Assembly (NCBI RefSeq): GCF_030464365.1
Contig: NZ_VCYI01000001.1
Coordinates: forward strand, 62,001-126,000
DNA from: Methanoculleus methanifontis
GTDB taxonomy: Archaea > Halobacteriota > Methanomicrobia > Methanomicrobiales > Methanoculleaceae
Length of the DNA: 64,000 bases
Reading direction: 5' to 3'
Part shown: positions 16,733-24,705 of the stretch, in pieces
Position numbering within the stretch: position 1 is the first letter of the stretch
Layout: each line of letters opens with the position of its first letter
Notes under the pieces: model-generated
What the model was told of the DNA's origin: nothing
What the model saw: the letters and a program-made list of their open reading frames with translations, nothing else
Database searches by the model: none
Program-made: the position numbers and the translations under genes

Positions 16733-16972
16733 ATGCCAGGATTTGATGGTACCGGGCCCCAGGGTATGGGGCCGATGACCGGGCGGCGCATGGGCCGGTG
16801 TGTCCTGCCGCCGCAGCCGCCGGCAGAAGGCAGCCCTGCCGGAGAAACGAACGAGACCACCCAGCAGGCTCCGGCCCAGCAGCAGCCTGTTTACGGCCTT
16901 GGGCGAGGCGGAATCCCGTACGGGTGCGGTCGTGGCCGCGGCTTCGGCGGCGGACGCGGGCGCCGGTGGTGA
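16733..16972 (+). CDS. DUF5320 family small Gly/Arg-rich protein
   Basis: 79 residues beginning MPGFDGTGPQGMGPMTGR, the signature start of DUF5320, and ending in a Gly/Arg/Tyr-rich tail (GLGRGGIPYGCGRGRG). The middle is Pro/Gln-rich and probably disordered. The function is unknown; in many anaerobes such genes lie near iron-sulfur or NifB/NifX-type proteins. Here a 2[4Fe-4S] ferredoxin gene follows 75 bp downstream on the same strand, and a paralogue lies on the opposite strand at 17457-17702. AGAGGTGA (16719-16726) upstream is a good ribosome binding site. Confidence 0.85.
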   Translation: MPGFDGTGPQGMGPMTGRRMGRCVLPPQPPAEGSPAGETNETTQQAPAQQQPVYGLGRGGIPYGCGRGRGFGGGRGRRW

Positions 16973-17047
16973 ACGCCTGATGCGAGCTGGTGCGGGCTGG
17001 ATTGCCATCCGGCCGCCCCTCGCGGAGCCTGCCGGAGTACAGTAAGC

Positions 17048-17221
17048 ATGGCAGCAATTATCGATCCGGAACTCTGCACCGGGTGCGAAACCTGTGTGGA
17101 TGCCTGCCCGGCCGGAGCAATCCGGATGGAAGACGCGAAGGCAAAGATCGACGCCGGGCTCTGCATCGACTGTGGAACCTGTGTCGACGAGTGCCCGTCA
17201 GGCGCCATACGTCTTGAGTAG
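17048..17221 (+). CDS. 2[4Fe-4S] ferredoxin
   Basis: 57 residues, a complete small ferredoxin. Two cysteine clusters, CTGCETCVDACP (about 10-21) and CIDCGTCVDECP (about 39-50), each supply C-x2-C-x2-C-x3-C-P and bind two [4Fe-4S] clusters. It carries low-potential electrons in the cytoplasm, as needed for example by ferredoxin-linked oxidoreductases. It lies between two DUF5320 genes facing each other, and may be transcribed with the first. A T-tract follows about 35 bp after the stop. Confidence 0.95.
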   Translation: MAAIIDPELCTGCETCVDACPAGAIRMEDAKAKIDAGLCIDCGTCVDECPSGAIRLE

Positions 17222-17255
17222 TGCCGGCCGGGCAGGGTCCAGCCGGTGAAAAACC

Positions 17256-17261
17256 TTTTTT
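17256..17261 (+). terminator. Oligo-T terminator after the ferredoxin gene
   Basis: Six T residues about 35 bp after the ferredoxin stop codon, in a GC-rich context; a typical archaeal T-tract terminator. No clear stem precedes it. Confidence 0.4.
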
Positions 17262-17456
17262 AAGCGATTCTACGCAGACTGCTATACCTGCAGGGTCAGT
17301 TGCGGTCAAACACGGTTACTCAAACCCGGGTACGGGTGATCCGTCCCGGGTTATGGAGCATGAGTGGAAGAGTAGGGAAAGAAGGGGTTTGGTGCCGTTA
17401 GCACGGCGAGGATCCCGGTGATGCGTGCAGACAGGGTTCCCCCTGCCGGCCCGTGG

Positions 17457-17702
17457 CTACCAGCACCGCCAACCGCGGCCCCGTCCCCCGCCGAAGCCGC
17501 GGCCACGGCCGCCACCGCGTGGCAGCCCCCCGCGGCCGAGACCGTAGACCGGTCCCGGGTAGGGTGAGTACGGAACGCGATAACCCCCAACGGGCCCCCA
17601 CACGGGCGGCCACTGTCTCCGTGCGGCGGGGTTGCAATAACCGAACCCGCCGCCGGTCAGCGGCCCCTGCCCTCTTGGTCCTGTACCGTCAAATCCTGGC
17701 AT
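17457..17702 (-). CDS. DUF5320 family small Gly/Arg-rich protein, paralogue
   Basis: 81 residues starting MPGFDGTGPRGQGPLTG, with a Tyr/Pro-rich middle and a C-terminal Gly/Arg tail nearly the same as in the 16733 gene (VYGLGRGGLP...RGRGFGGGRGRGW). The two paralogues face each other across the ferredoxin gene. Cysteine is scarce, one in the middle and one near the end, so a metal-binding role is not obvious. The rc of CTCCTTG (CAAGGAG, 17711-17717) is a suitable ribosome binding site. Function unknown. Confidence 0.83.
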   Translation of the reverse strand: MPGFDGTGPRGQGPLTGGGFGYCNPAARRQWPPVWGPVGGYRVPYSPYPGPVYGLGRGGLPRGGGRGRGFGGGRGRGWRCW

Positions 17703-17736
17703 GATTCATCTCCTTGCGGGCGTGCTCTCACCCGCT

Positions 17737-17764
17737 ATTATGACTCATATGTTCGTAAGTATAT
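17737..17764 (-). promoter_or_regulatory. TATA box plus CATATGAGT motif before the second DUF5320 gene
   Basis: On the minus strand ATATACTT (17764-17757) is followed five bases later by CATATGAGTCATAAT (17751-17737). The motif shares 12 of 15 positions, including the first nine, with the one at 16697-16711. Confidence 0.55.
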
Positions 17765-17971
17765 GTATGTTCTTGTTGCGGCGAGCGAAAAGGCAGGTGT
17801 TGGTGTTCTGGACGTTGCCTGCCGGGATAGCCCGGAGAACCATGTTGTCGCGGCTGAAAAGTTCGTGGCCCCGCTCTTTCCCCATCATGATGATCTCTCG
17901 CACGAGAAGATCGAAGCCGTCCTGCCGGTTCAGGCACTTCCCGCCCTCGATGCCGGCGGTTGAGAGGGGAT
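17749..17971 (-). other. Coding-like open frame without a clear start
   Basis: A minus-strand frame overlaps the end of trpF and stops near 17748. It has marked GC preference at third positions, unlike the antisense frame. Part reads STAGIEGGKCLNRQDG and later FSRDNMVLRAIPAGN. The first ATG in frame would give only about 47 residues, although coding-like sequence extends further upstream. It may be a gene remnant or a short gene downstream of trpF. No family recognised. Confidence 0.25.
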
Positions 17972-18634
17972 CTACCTTTCGTTCCCGGCGTTCGGCAGGG
18001 CGTTTCTCGCTTCGCGGGCAAAAGCAAGCGTTCGCTCAGGGTTGCGGACACCGTCTTTCCTGACGCCGGTATGCACGTCGACCCCGTAGGGGCGGACTTT
18101 CTGTATTGCAGCTCCGACATTCTCCGGCGTAAGCCCTCCTGCAAGTATGACGGGGATTGGCGAGTTTGCGACGATTGTTGCGCTGATGTTCCAGTCGTGA
18201 GGGATCCCCGTTCCCCCGAGTTTCTCGCGGGTCCTGGTGTCGAGGAGGAGTGCGTCGGCGTATGGCTCGTAGCGTTTTGCCGCCGCGGCGGCCGATGCGT
18301 CCGTCACGTGAACGGCTTTCACGATCGTTACGTACGGGAGAGCGTCGCGGACGGTATCCAGTTCGGTGGGTTCGACGGTGTTCTGAACCTGCAGCGTCGT
18401 GCAACGCGACTCTTTTACTAACTCGATGAGGTCTTTTGTCTCCTGCAGGTGGGTGACCGCGACCGGTTCGATGAACGGCGGGAGACGGCGTATCATTCTC
18501 GCAGCTTCTGCCGGAGTTACGAAGTCGCTGCTCTTGTGGGTCACGCCCATGATGAACCCCACGGCGTCGCAGCCCGCGTCGATTGCGCACCGCATATCCG
18601 CAAGGCTGGCCGTTCCGCAGAATTTTACACGCAT
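17972..18634 (-). CDS. trpF: Phosphoribosylanthranilate isomerase (TrpF family)
   Basis: 220 residues of a (beta/alpha)8 barrel. The start MRVKFCGTASLADM carries the catalytic Cys of the K-[IF]-C-G motif. LLLDTRTREKLGGTG contains the second catalytic Asp and the GGTG loop, followed by PVILAGGLTPENV and GVDVHTGV. The enzyme isomerises phosphoribosylanthranilate in tryptophan synthesis. ATG 18634 is chosen; a GTG three codons upstream (18643) is possible. It is an orphan here with no other trp genes, so a paralogous role cannot be excluded. The strand-4 region (VTHLQETKD) departs somewhat from bacterial TrpF. Confidence 0.85.
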   Translation of the reverse strand: MRVKFCGTASLADMRCAIDAGCDAVGFIMGVTHKSSDFVTPAEAARMIRRLPPFIEPVAVTHLQETKDLIELVKESRCTTLQVQNTVEPTELDTVRDALPYVTIVKAVHVTDASAAAAAKRYEPYADALLLDTRTREKLGGTGIPHDWNISATIVANSPIPVILAGGLTPENVGAAIQKVRPYGVDVHTGVRKDGVRNPERTLAFAREARNALPNAGNER

Positions 18635-18674
18635 GGGGACCACTTCACAACGACATCAGAAAAGTTGCTCGAAG

Positions 18675-18748
18675 TGCCCCCGCCCGGATTTGAACCGGGG
18701 ACAACCAGATCTTCAGTCTGGCGCTCTCCCAGTCTGAGCTACAGGGGC
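18675..18748 (-). tRNA. tRNA-Phe (GAA)
   Basis: A 74-nt cloverleaf on the minus strand. The acceptor is GCCCCTG paired with CGGGGGC, the D-arm region TAGCTCAGACTGGGAGAGC, the anticodon loop ACTGAAGAT with GAA, and the T-arm CCGGGTTCAAATCCGGG type. CCA is not encoded. A TATA-like GTATTTATTAAG lies about 30 bp upstream of the 5' end (18775-18787). Confidence 0.97.
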
Positions 18749-18871
18749 TTCTGCCTTACAATGTTGTCGGTCGTTCTTAATAAATACTCTGTTTACCGGG
18801 ACACAAACCCGCCGGCACCGGGACGGCGGGGTGGGAGCCGACCCATAACCGCCTGTTTATCACGTTGTACG

Positions 18872-18882
18872 CCGATATAAAG
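18872..18882 (+). promoter_or_regulatory. TATA box before the DHH gene
   Basis: GATATAAAGAA lies only 10 bp before ATG 18887 but about 55 bp before ATG 18932. Transcription would start near 18900, so it decides for the downstream start codon. Confidence 0.5.
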
Positions 18883-18931
18883 AACAATGGGCGCAAGCGA
18901 TCGAAAGCCGGATACCAGGGGCGGAAACCTC

Positions 18932-19861
18932 ATGCAGGCTCTCTCCGGGAGGACAGCGAGCGTCGTGCACCTCACGCACAACGACCTCGACGCCGTCGGG
19001 AGCGATGCCGTTCACCGGAGAACCTATGGGGAGGTCTTCACCGTCTGGTCTTCGGTCGGCAAATTCCTCTCCCTCTTCGACGCCGTCGCCGGTTCTCCCG
19101 GCCGGGGCGACCTCCTCAGCATATCGGATCTCGGCTACCAGCAGGGTGTCGAGCAGCGGCTGGCGAAGGCGCGCTCCAACGGGTGGCGGATCGAGTGGCG
19201 CGACCATCATCGCTGGAAGGACGAGGAGATCCGTGCCGTCGAGAAGAAGACGAGCCTCCTCCACGTCGACGTTTCCACCTGCGCGACCGGGATCGTCGCC
19301 CGCGACCTCGCTCCCGGCGACCCGGTGGCCGAAGAGGTCGCGCGGGTCGTCTGCGACTACGACCTCTGGAAACACCAGGATCCCCGGTCGAAGATGCTCG
19401 GCCAGGTGGTGATGCGGAAGGGCTGGCGGGAGTACGTCCGCGACAACCTTGTCGGGGGAACGATCGTCGATGCAAAGGTTGAGAGCGAGTACGACGAGAT
19501 CGTCCGCGAGATGGAGCGGGACATCAAAAAGAGCATCCGGCACACCACGATCATCGAGAGCGATCGCTACCGGATCGCGTTCGCTCCCCTCTACGGCTAC
19601 CCGAGCGAGACCGCTCACGCCATCCGTGAAGAACTCGGCACCGATATCGAGGTGATCGTCTCCTCTAACGGCCGCATATCCATCCGCTCCGTCCCCCCCG
19701 TCAGCCATATCATCGCCCGGGAGTTCTCCGGCGGCGGCCATCCCCACGCGGCCGGGGGGACGTTCTCCTTCAACCTCGTCGACCGGCTCCTCTTCTGGCT
19801 CATCAAGAGGAACCGTCACTACCGCCGCCTGGCGGAGAAGGCCGCGTCTATCGAGAAATGA
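18932..19861 (+). CDS. DHH/DHHA1-family phosphoesterase
   Basis: 309 residues. The N-terminal DHH domain shows THNDLDAVGSDA (about residues 14-25), SISDLGY and the DHH triad in WRDHHRW, which coordinate two divalent metals. The C-terminal DHHA1 domain carries GGGHPHAAGG near residue 275, the substrate-binding loop. Relatives hydrolyse short oligoribonucleotides, pAp or cyclic dinucleotides; which substrate applies is not clear. ATG 18887 would add 15 residues, but the TATA box at 18872 favours 18932. Its last 14 bases overlap the end of the convergent gene at 19848. Confidence 0.85.
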   Translation: MQALSGRTASVVHLTHNDLDAVGSDAVHRRTYGEVFTVWSSVGKFLSLFDAVAGSPGRGDLLSISDLGYQQGVEQRLAKARSNGWRIEWRDHHRWKDEEIRAVEKKTSLLHVDVSTCATGIVARDLAPGDPVAEEVARVVCDYDLWKHQDPRSKMLGQVVMRKGWREYVRDNLVGGTIVDAKVESEYDEIVREMERDIKKSIRHTTIIESDRYRIAFAPLYGYPSETAHAIREELGTDIEVIVSSNGRISIRSVPPVSHIIAREFSGGGHPHAAGGTFSFNLVDRLLFWLIKRNRHYRRLAEKAASIEK

Positions 19862-20636
19862 ACGCCCGGTCGACGAGGCTCTTCCAGTAGTCCGGGCAGG
19901 ACTCCTTGCAGTAGCCGCCCGCCTCGAACAGATCCGGATCGGCGAGTTCGGCCGCCGCCGCCGCAAGATCCGTTCCCTCCGCGTCGAGGAGGATCAGCTT
20001 TCGGACACGGAACCGCTCCATCAGGTCAAACGCCCGGCCGAGCGCGGCCGCCGGGAGGACGAGGGTGTCCTGGTATTCGAGCAGGAGTTCCAGGTCGAAT
20101 GTCTCCGGGTTTCTCGGGAAGAAGAGGACTTTTCTGCCCGCTAGCATCTCGAGTTCGATCGCATCCGCTTCATCTGCGATCAGAACGTGGCCCTGCACGC
20201 CTGCGTCCCGCATCTCCCGCGCAAGGCGAGCATACAGGTCCGCTATCGTCTCGGAGAACTCTTCCTCGTCCCCCATGCAGGCGTCGCGGAACCCGAGCAT
20301 GTGGGGGGTGGGGAGCGCGGTCCACGCATCTTTACACTTCGTTCTGATGAACCGGGCGTCCTCGGTCACGGCGGCCGGTTCGATCCCCGGTTCGCCGACG
20401 AGCACCCCGTTCTCCATGCCGAGGAATGCCCCGCTCAACCGCTCGCCGTAGAAGACGCCGCCGGCGGCTGGCACCGCCACGCCCTCCTGGGCGTCGAGCG
20501 ACCGCTCGAGCCGGTAGGTGGTGAGATCCGCTTCCACCCCTCTCTTCTCCTTCAACCATTCTGCGAGTTCCGGAACCGCAGGTATCCCGACCTCGGAACC
20601 GAACGACCTCACTGGTATTGTAATCCGTCGTGCCAT
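19848..20636 (-). CDS. Conserved hypothetical protein
   Basis: 262 residues, acidic and soluble, no signal or membrane helix. It has a predicted alternating alpha/beta pattern, a C-terminal Cys pair (GGYCKESCPDYW) and two further Cys in the middle (FIRTKCKDAW and RDACMGDE), which might bind a metal or cluster. I do not recognise the family. It is divergent from metG with only 42 bp between start codons, and its 3' end overlaps the DHH phosphoesterase gene by 14 bp. A minus-strand TTATTTAC about 33 bp before ATG 20636 suggests a leaderless transcript. Confidence 0.65.
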   Translation of the reverse strand: MARRITIPVRSFGSEVGIPAVPELAEWLKEKRGVEADLTTYRLERSLDAQEGVAVPAAGGVFYGERLSGAFLGMENGVLVGEPGIEPAAVTEDARFIRTKCKDAWTALPTPHMLGFRDACMGDEEEFSETIADLYARLAREMRDAGVQGHVLIADEADAIELEMLAGRKVLFFPRNPETFDLELLLEYQDTLVLPAAALGRAFDLMERFRVRKLILLDAEGTDLAAAAAELADPDLFEAGGYCKESCPDYWKSLVDRAFISR

Positions 20637-20678
20637 GCGCTGGTATCTTTATTAGCATCGCAACCAGAGTAAATAAGG
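20637..20678. promoter_or_regulatory. Compact divergent promoter between 20636 and metG
   Basis: Forty-two bp contain CTTTATTAGC (plus strand, about 30 bp before metG) and CTTATTTACT (minus strand, about 33 bp before the unknown gene). Both transcripts would be nearly leaderless. Confidence 0.55.
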
Positions 20679-22673
20679 ATGAGTGGTAAGCCGTTGCTGG
20701 TAACGTGCGGGCTCCCGTACACGAACGGTCCCTGCCATATCGGGCACCTGCGGACCTACGTGCCGGCGGATTTTTATGTCCGGTATATGCGCCGGTCCGG
20801 GGAGAAGGTCGTCTTTGTATGCGGTTCCGATAACCACGGAACGCCGATCGTGATCAGCGCCGAGCAAGAGGGCTCGACACCCCGCGCCCTCTCGGAGCAG
20901 TATCACGAGCACTTCTACGAGACGTTCCGGCGGATGGACGTCGTCTTCGACCGGTTCGGGATGACCGACGACGCCATGAACCACGAGACCACCCGCTCGA
21001 TCGTGCAGCGGCTCATCGAGAACGGCTACGTCTACGCAGAGACCATCAGCCAGAGTTACTGCCCGGACTGCGAGCGGTTCCTCCCCGACCGGTACGTGGA
21101 GGGGATCTGCCCGCACTGCGGGGCGGTCGCCCGGGGCGACGAGTGCGACCAGGGGTGCGGGCAGCACCTTGAGCCGGGCGAGATCAAGGACGCGGTCTGC
21201 AAGGTCTGCGGCGGGAAGGCTGAGTACCGGGAGCAGGAACATTACTTCTTCAAGCTCTCGGCGTTCCGCGAGTTCCTCCTTGAGTACCTCCCGAACCTCC
21301 AGGGCACGTCCACCGCCCGCAACTACGCTCTCGGGTGGGTGAAAGAACTCCTGCACGACTGGTGCATCACCCGGACGCTGGACTGGGGCGTCAAGTTCCC
21401 CGGACGCGACGATCTCGTCGTCTACGTCTGGGTCGACGCGCCCATCGGCTACATCTCGTTCACGAAGGAGTGGGCAGAGGCTGCCGGCGCCGACTGGAAG
21501 GACTACTGGTGCGGCGACGATACCCGCGTCACGCACTTCATCGGCGGGGATATCATCTACCACCACTGCATCTTCTGGCCGGCGCTCCTCAAAGGTGCGG
21601 GCTACGGCCTCCCGCACGCGGTGGTCGCGAGCGGCATGGTCACGATCGAGGGGAGGAAGTTCTCGAAGTCCCGCGGCTACGTCGTCTGGACGAACGACGA
21701 CTATCTGGACCAGGGCCTCCCGGCGGACTATCTCCGCTACTACCTCCTCTCCTACACGAACCACACGAAGGAGCTCGACTTCTCCTGGAAGGTCTACGCC
21801 GAGCGGGTGAACAACGAGATCGTCGGGACGCTCGGGAACTTCGTCTACCGGACGATGTACTTCGCCGAGAAGGAGTTTTCCGGCGTGCCCGACCTTGCCC
21901 CGCGGCCGGAGGTCGTCGAAGAGATCGAGCGGTCGCTTGCCGCTATCGACGGTCTGATGCGCGACTACGACTTCAAGAACGCCGTCGATGCGATGATGAC
22001 GCTCGCGTCATACGGGAACGGCTACATCCAGAACAACGCGCCCTGGAAGCTGATCAAGGAAGACCGGGCCGCGGCAGAGCAGGTGATCGCCGACTGCCTC
22101 CAGATCGTGAAAGCGCTCGTCCTCGTCTTCGAGCCGCTGATGCCTGACGCGATGCAGCGGGCCTGGACGATGCTCGGCTACGAGGATAATATCGCAGACC
22201 ATCCCATAGGCGAGGGCACGGAGCCGGTGGGGGCACGACCGCTTGCAAAACCCGCCACGCTCTTTACGAAGGTCGAGAAAGACCAGGTCGCCGCCCTCGA
22301 GGCGACCCTTAACGAGCGGGTGGAGCAGGCGAAGGAGGCGGCCGCACCGAAGATGCCCACCGTCTCGATCGATGAGTTTGCGAACCTCGATATCCGGATC
22401 GCAACGGTCGTCTCGGCCGAACCGATCAAGGGCTCGAAGAAACTCTACAAACTCATCGTCAACCTTGGAAGCGAGAAGCGCCAGGTGGTCAGCGGGATCG
22501 CGCAGTTCTACGCCCCCGACGAACTGGTGGGCAAAGACGTGGCGCTGATCGCGAACCTGGCTCCCGCAAAGATCTTCGGTGTCGAGAGCAGGGGGATGAT
22601 CCTCGCCGCTGGCGACGAGGCCTCTCTCCTTGTTCCTCTCCGCCCGGTCAAGCCGGGGACAAAGGTCCGCTGA
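20679..22673 (+). CDS. metG: Methionyl-tRNA synthetase
   Basis: 664 residues, class I synthetase charging tRNA-Met. The HIGH motif appears as CHIGH (about 19-23) and KMSKS as KFSKS near residue 326. The inserted knuckle has Cys pairs (CPDC, CPHC, CDQGC, CKVC) for two zinc ions. From about residue 560 a C-terminal tRNA-binding OB domain follows (LDIRIATVVSAEPIKGSKKL), which promotes dimerisation and tRNA binding; it is fused here, while some archaea encode it separately. Start ATG 20679 lies about 30 bp after a TATA box. Confidence 0.97.
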   Translation: MSGKPLLVTCGLPYTNGPCHIGHLRTYVPADFYVRYMRRSGEKVVFVCGSDNHGTPIVISAEQEGSTPRALSEQYHEHFYETFRRMDVVFDRFGMTDDAMNHETTRSIVQRLIENGYVYAETISQSYCPDCERFLPDRYVEGICPHCGAVARGDECDQGCGQHLEPGEIKDAVCKVCGGKAEYREQEHYFFKLSAFREFLLEYLPNLQGTSTARNYALGWVKELLHDWCITRTLDWGVKFPGRDDLVVYVWVDAPIGYISFTKEWAEAAGADWKDYWCGDDTRVTHFIGGDIIYHHCIFWPALLKGAGYGLPHAVVASGMVTIEGRKFSKSRGYVVWTNDDYLDQGLPADYLRYYLLSYTNHTKELDFSWKVYAERVNNEIVGTLGNFVYRTMYFAEKEFSGVPDLAPRPEVVEEIERSLAAIDGLMRDYDFKNAVDAMMTLASYGNGYIQNNAPWKLIKEDRAAAEQVIADCLQIVKALVLVFEPLMPDAMQRAWTMLGYEDNIADHPIGEGTEPVGARPLAKPATLFTKVEKDQVAALEATLNERVEQAKEAAAPKMPTVSIDEFANLDIRIATVVSAEPIKGSKKLYKLIVNLGSEKRQVVSGIAQFYAPDELVGKDVALIANLAPAKIFGVESRGMILAAGDEASLLVPLRPVKPGTKVR

Positions 22674-22696
22674 CCGGGACGACCCGGTCAATCCTG

Positions 22697-22702
22697 TTTT
22701 TT
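22697..22702 (+). terminator. Oligo-T terminator after metG
   Basis: Six T residues about 25 bp after the metG stop codon in the 120-bp spacer towards the convergent nudC gene. Confidence 0.4.
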
Positions 22703-22793
22703 CTTGAGCGACTGGTTATAGATGACGGTCTACTCTGTTACTGGGTTTCACACCTGGCTGTCCACTTACTGTCCCGGTCATACTACGAAATTC

Positions 22794-23636
22794 TTAGATC
22801 TCCCGCCGGATCCAGGCCTCGATCAGCGCCCGCGAGATGCTCTCCACCGGTGGAACGAGAGGCAGGGCATCGCGGGTAAACCAGCCGGCGGCTTCGATCT
22901 CCTGGTTGTCGATCCGGATCTCCCCTCCGGCATGGTCTGCGACAAAGCCGATCATGAGCGAGTCGGGGAACGGCCAGGGCTCGCTTCCGAAGTAGCGGAG
23001 GTTACGCACCGTAATCGCGACCTCCTCGCCGACTTCGCGGTGGACGGTCTGTTCAAGATTCTCACCGGGCTCGTTGAAGCCGGCGATGACCGAGAAGAGC
23101 CCAGATGGGAAGTGGGGAGAACGGGCGAGCAGGACCTCCTCTCCCTTCTTGATCAGCACGATGACGGCGGGGGAGATCCGTGGGTAGATGATGTGGTCGC
23201 AGGCCGTGCAGATCCGTGCCCGCTCGGTCGTGACCGGGCGGGTTCTGGCACCGCACCTGCCGCAGAAGACGGTCGACCGGTCGAAGTCGAGGATCCGCAC
23301 GGCATAGGAGGCAACGGCCAGGTCGTCGTCCGGAACCGTTCCGAAGAGTTCTCTGACCGGTGACGGCTGCCAGCCGGTCGGCGGCGCGGCTCCGGCAGCG
23401 ACCTCGGCCGCGTAGTAGACGATGTCGTTGCGGGTGCCGAGGTACACCGGCGCACCGGACGTGAGACCGGCGGGGAGGGAGTCCGGCATGAGAACAGTGC
23501 CGGGTGCCGGTTTGCTCGTGAAGAATACGGAACTGCCCTGGACCAGGATCCAGCGTTTCCGTGCAGGCGCCGTCCCCTCCGGTTCCGGGTAGACGGGGAG
23601 GAGGGGGCGGACTGCGTAGAACGGACGGTGCTCCAT
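22794..23636 (-). CDS. nudC: NADH pyrophosphatase / NAD-cap hydrolase NudC-like
   Basis: 280 residues with the full NudC layout. There is an N-terminal domain of about 110 residues, a zinc ribbon (CGRCG...CTAC), a Nudix box (G-x5-E-x7-REVGEE, about residues 190-212) and the NAD-specific SEPWPFPDS motif, equivalent to SQPWPFPxS. It hydrolyses NAD(H) to NMN(H) and AMP and, in bacteria, removes NAD caps from RNA. ATG 23636 lies about 32 bp after a minus-strand GATATTTCA; an upstream TTG at 23657 is less likely. The context gives no pathway clue. Confidence 0.92.
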   Translation of the reverse strand: MEHRPFYAVRPLLPVYPEPEGTAPARKRWILVQGSSVFFTSKPAPGTVLMPDSLPAGLTSGAPVYLGTRNDIVYYAAEVAAGAAPPTGWQPSPVRELFGTVPDDDLAVASYAVRILDFDRSTVFCGRCGARTRPVTTERARICTACDHIIYPRISPAVIVLIKKGEEVLLARSPHFPSGLFSVIAGFNEPGENLEQTVHREVGEEVAITVRNLRYFGSEPWPFPDSLMIGFVADHAGGEIRIDNQEIEAAGWFTRDALPLVPPVESISRALIEAWIRREI

Positions 23637-23891
23637 ACGTATTATCTCAGTGTGCAACCCTGAAATATCTCCCGATTGCCGGCACGGATCTATCCGTTAC
23701 AGAAAGTATTCCCGCTCTTTTCGCTCGCTATACAGCGTATGGTGACGCGTCGATACACCTTTGACCCACGGGGCATCCGGCCGGGTGATGTCGGGTATCC
23801 CTTACCCTGACCCCGATGAGGTGCCGAAGTCCCCCTGGCTTTCTATGCCTGGAAACAAGCGATGGGGGCGATTATACCTGTTAAAAACGGA

Positions 23892-23966
23892 CGGGCCTGG
23901 AGGGATTCGAACCCTCGGCATCCGGGTTAGAAGCCCGGCGCTATGTCCTGGCTAAGCCACAGACCC
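23892..23966 (-). tRNA. tRNA-Arg (TCT)
   Basis: A 75-nt cloverleaf on the minus strand. Acceptor GGGTCTG pairs with CAGGCCC; the anticodon stem-loop is CCGGGCTTCTAACCCGG with anticodon TCT; the T-arm is GAGGGTTCGAATCCCTC. CCA is not encoded. A palindrome GGGTTATTAACCC (23998-24010) about 35 bp upstream may contain the TATA box. Confidence 0.96.
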
Positions 23967-24309
23967 CTGTGGTATTCCTATACATTTTGGTCGCATGGGG
24001 TTATTAACCCTTTGAGGAAGGCGCCCATGCTCCGGCCCTTCGCACTTCGCGGCTTCGCGCACTTCGCGTGAGGTCATATTGTTATCTGTACCCGCTAACT
24101 CACGCGAAGAACGACGCTTCGTCAGAAGCGGAGTTGGAGCACCGTAGGTGCGAGCCGCGACTGTCCACAGGACGGGAGCGTGAGAAGCCGTAGGCTTCGA
24201 GCCGCGAAGGACGCGAAGTCTGGTGTCCGGGTGCTGCCAGTGTCTCTTCACATCTCCGGTGCTCCTGATCCGTTCCTTGTCGGAACGTCGCACGAAAAAA
24301 GAGAGCGCA
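23967..24309. other. 343-bp spacer between tRNA-Arg and DUF473 gene, filled by repeats
   Basis: It holds the tRNA promoter and a CGCGAAG/palindrome repeat block. No gene is seen. The right end (24250-24295) resembles the left part of the repeat at 25987 (GGTGCTCC...GTTCCT...GTCGGAAC). Confidence 0.6.
24040..24222. repeat. Composite CGCGAAG/palindrome repeat
   Basis: Blocks of CTTCGCGCACTTCGCGTGAG, then TCACGCGAAGAACG, then a 66-bp stretch (24138-24203) that is the exact reverse complement of 13811-13876, and finally GCCGCGAAGGACGCGAAG. It contains GAAGCCGTAGGCTTC and GCACCGTAGGTGC hairpins. Confidence 0.8.
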
Positions 24310-24705
24310 TCATCCGGCGCGGTAACACGCCGACCGGATGATCTCGACCTTGGTCGGGTCTCCCCACTTCCGCCCCTCCACGTCGCGGGCGATGGTCATC
24401 CCCCGGAACTGAACCTTGATCCGGGCGGCCATCCGTTCCCGCTCCTCGAAGAAGAACGGGTTGGCGACCTCGATCCGCCTCATGCTGATGTTGAGGGCGA
24501 GGAGATCGACCATGATCCCCGGATCACCGGGCGAGAGGTCTTCCTCGTTGACCGACGTCACGAAGATGCACTCGCCGGGAGCGGTCTCGGTCAGCGTGAT
24601 GATGTTGTGGGCGCTGTTCAGCTCGAGAGTGCGGGCCTTGCCGCTCTTGAGTTCGGCAATGACCGACGGCGAAATTCCGGTTAACGCTGCATACTTCATA
24701 GTCAT
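24310..24705 (-). CDS. DUF473 family protein
   Basis: 131 residues with the shape of the archaeal DUF473 family: a beta-rich N-terminal half (TLELNSAHNIITLTE), an acidic GDPGIMVDLLA stretch, and a C-terminal basic part (FRGMTIARDVEGRKWG). The biochemical role is unknown. ATG 24705 shares its A with the TGA of the upstream PAC2-like gene, so the two are translationally coupled; ATG 24699 two codons later is an alternative start. The pairing with a PAC2-family gene hints at a joint role. Confidence 0.8.
   Translation of the reverse strand: MTMKYAALTGISPSVIAELKSGKARTLELNSAHNIITLTETAPGECIFVTSVNEEDLSPGDPGIMVDLLALNISMRRIEVANPFFFEERERMAARIKVQFRGMTIARDVEGRKWGDPTKVEIIRSACYRAG

Noticed and set aside
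17972-18050. Frameshift joining trpF to the coding-like frame downstream
   Set aside because: TrpF ends at its usual length after the last barrel helix, so no fusion is needed.
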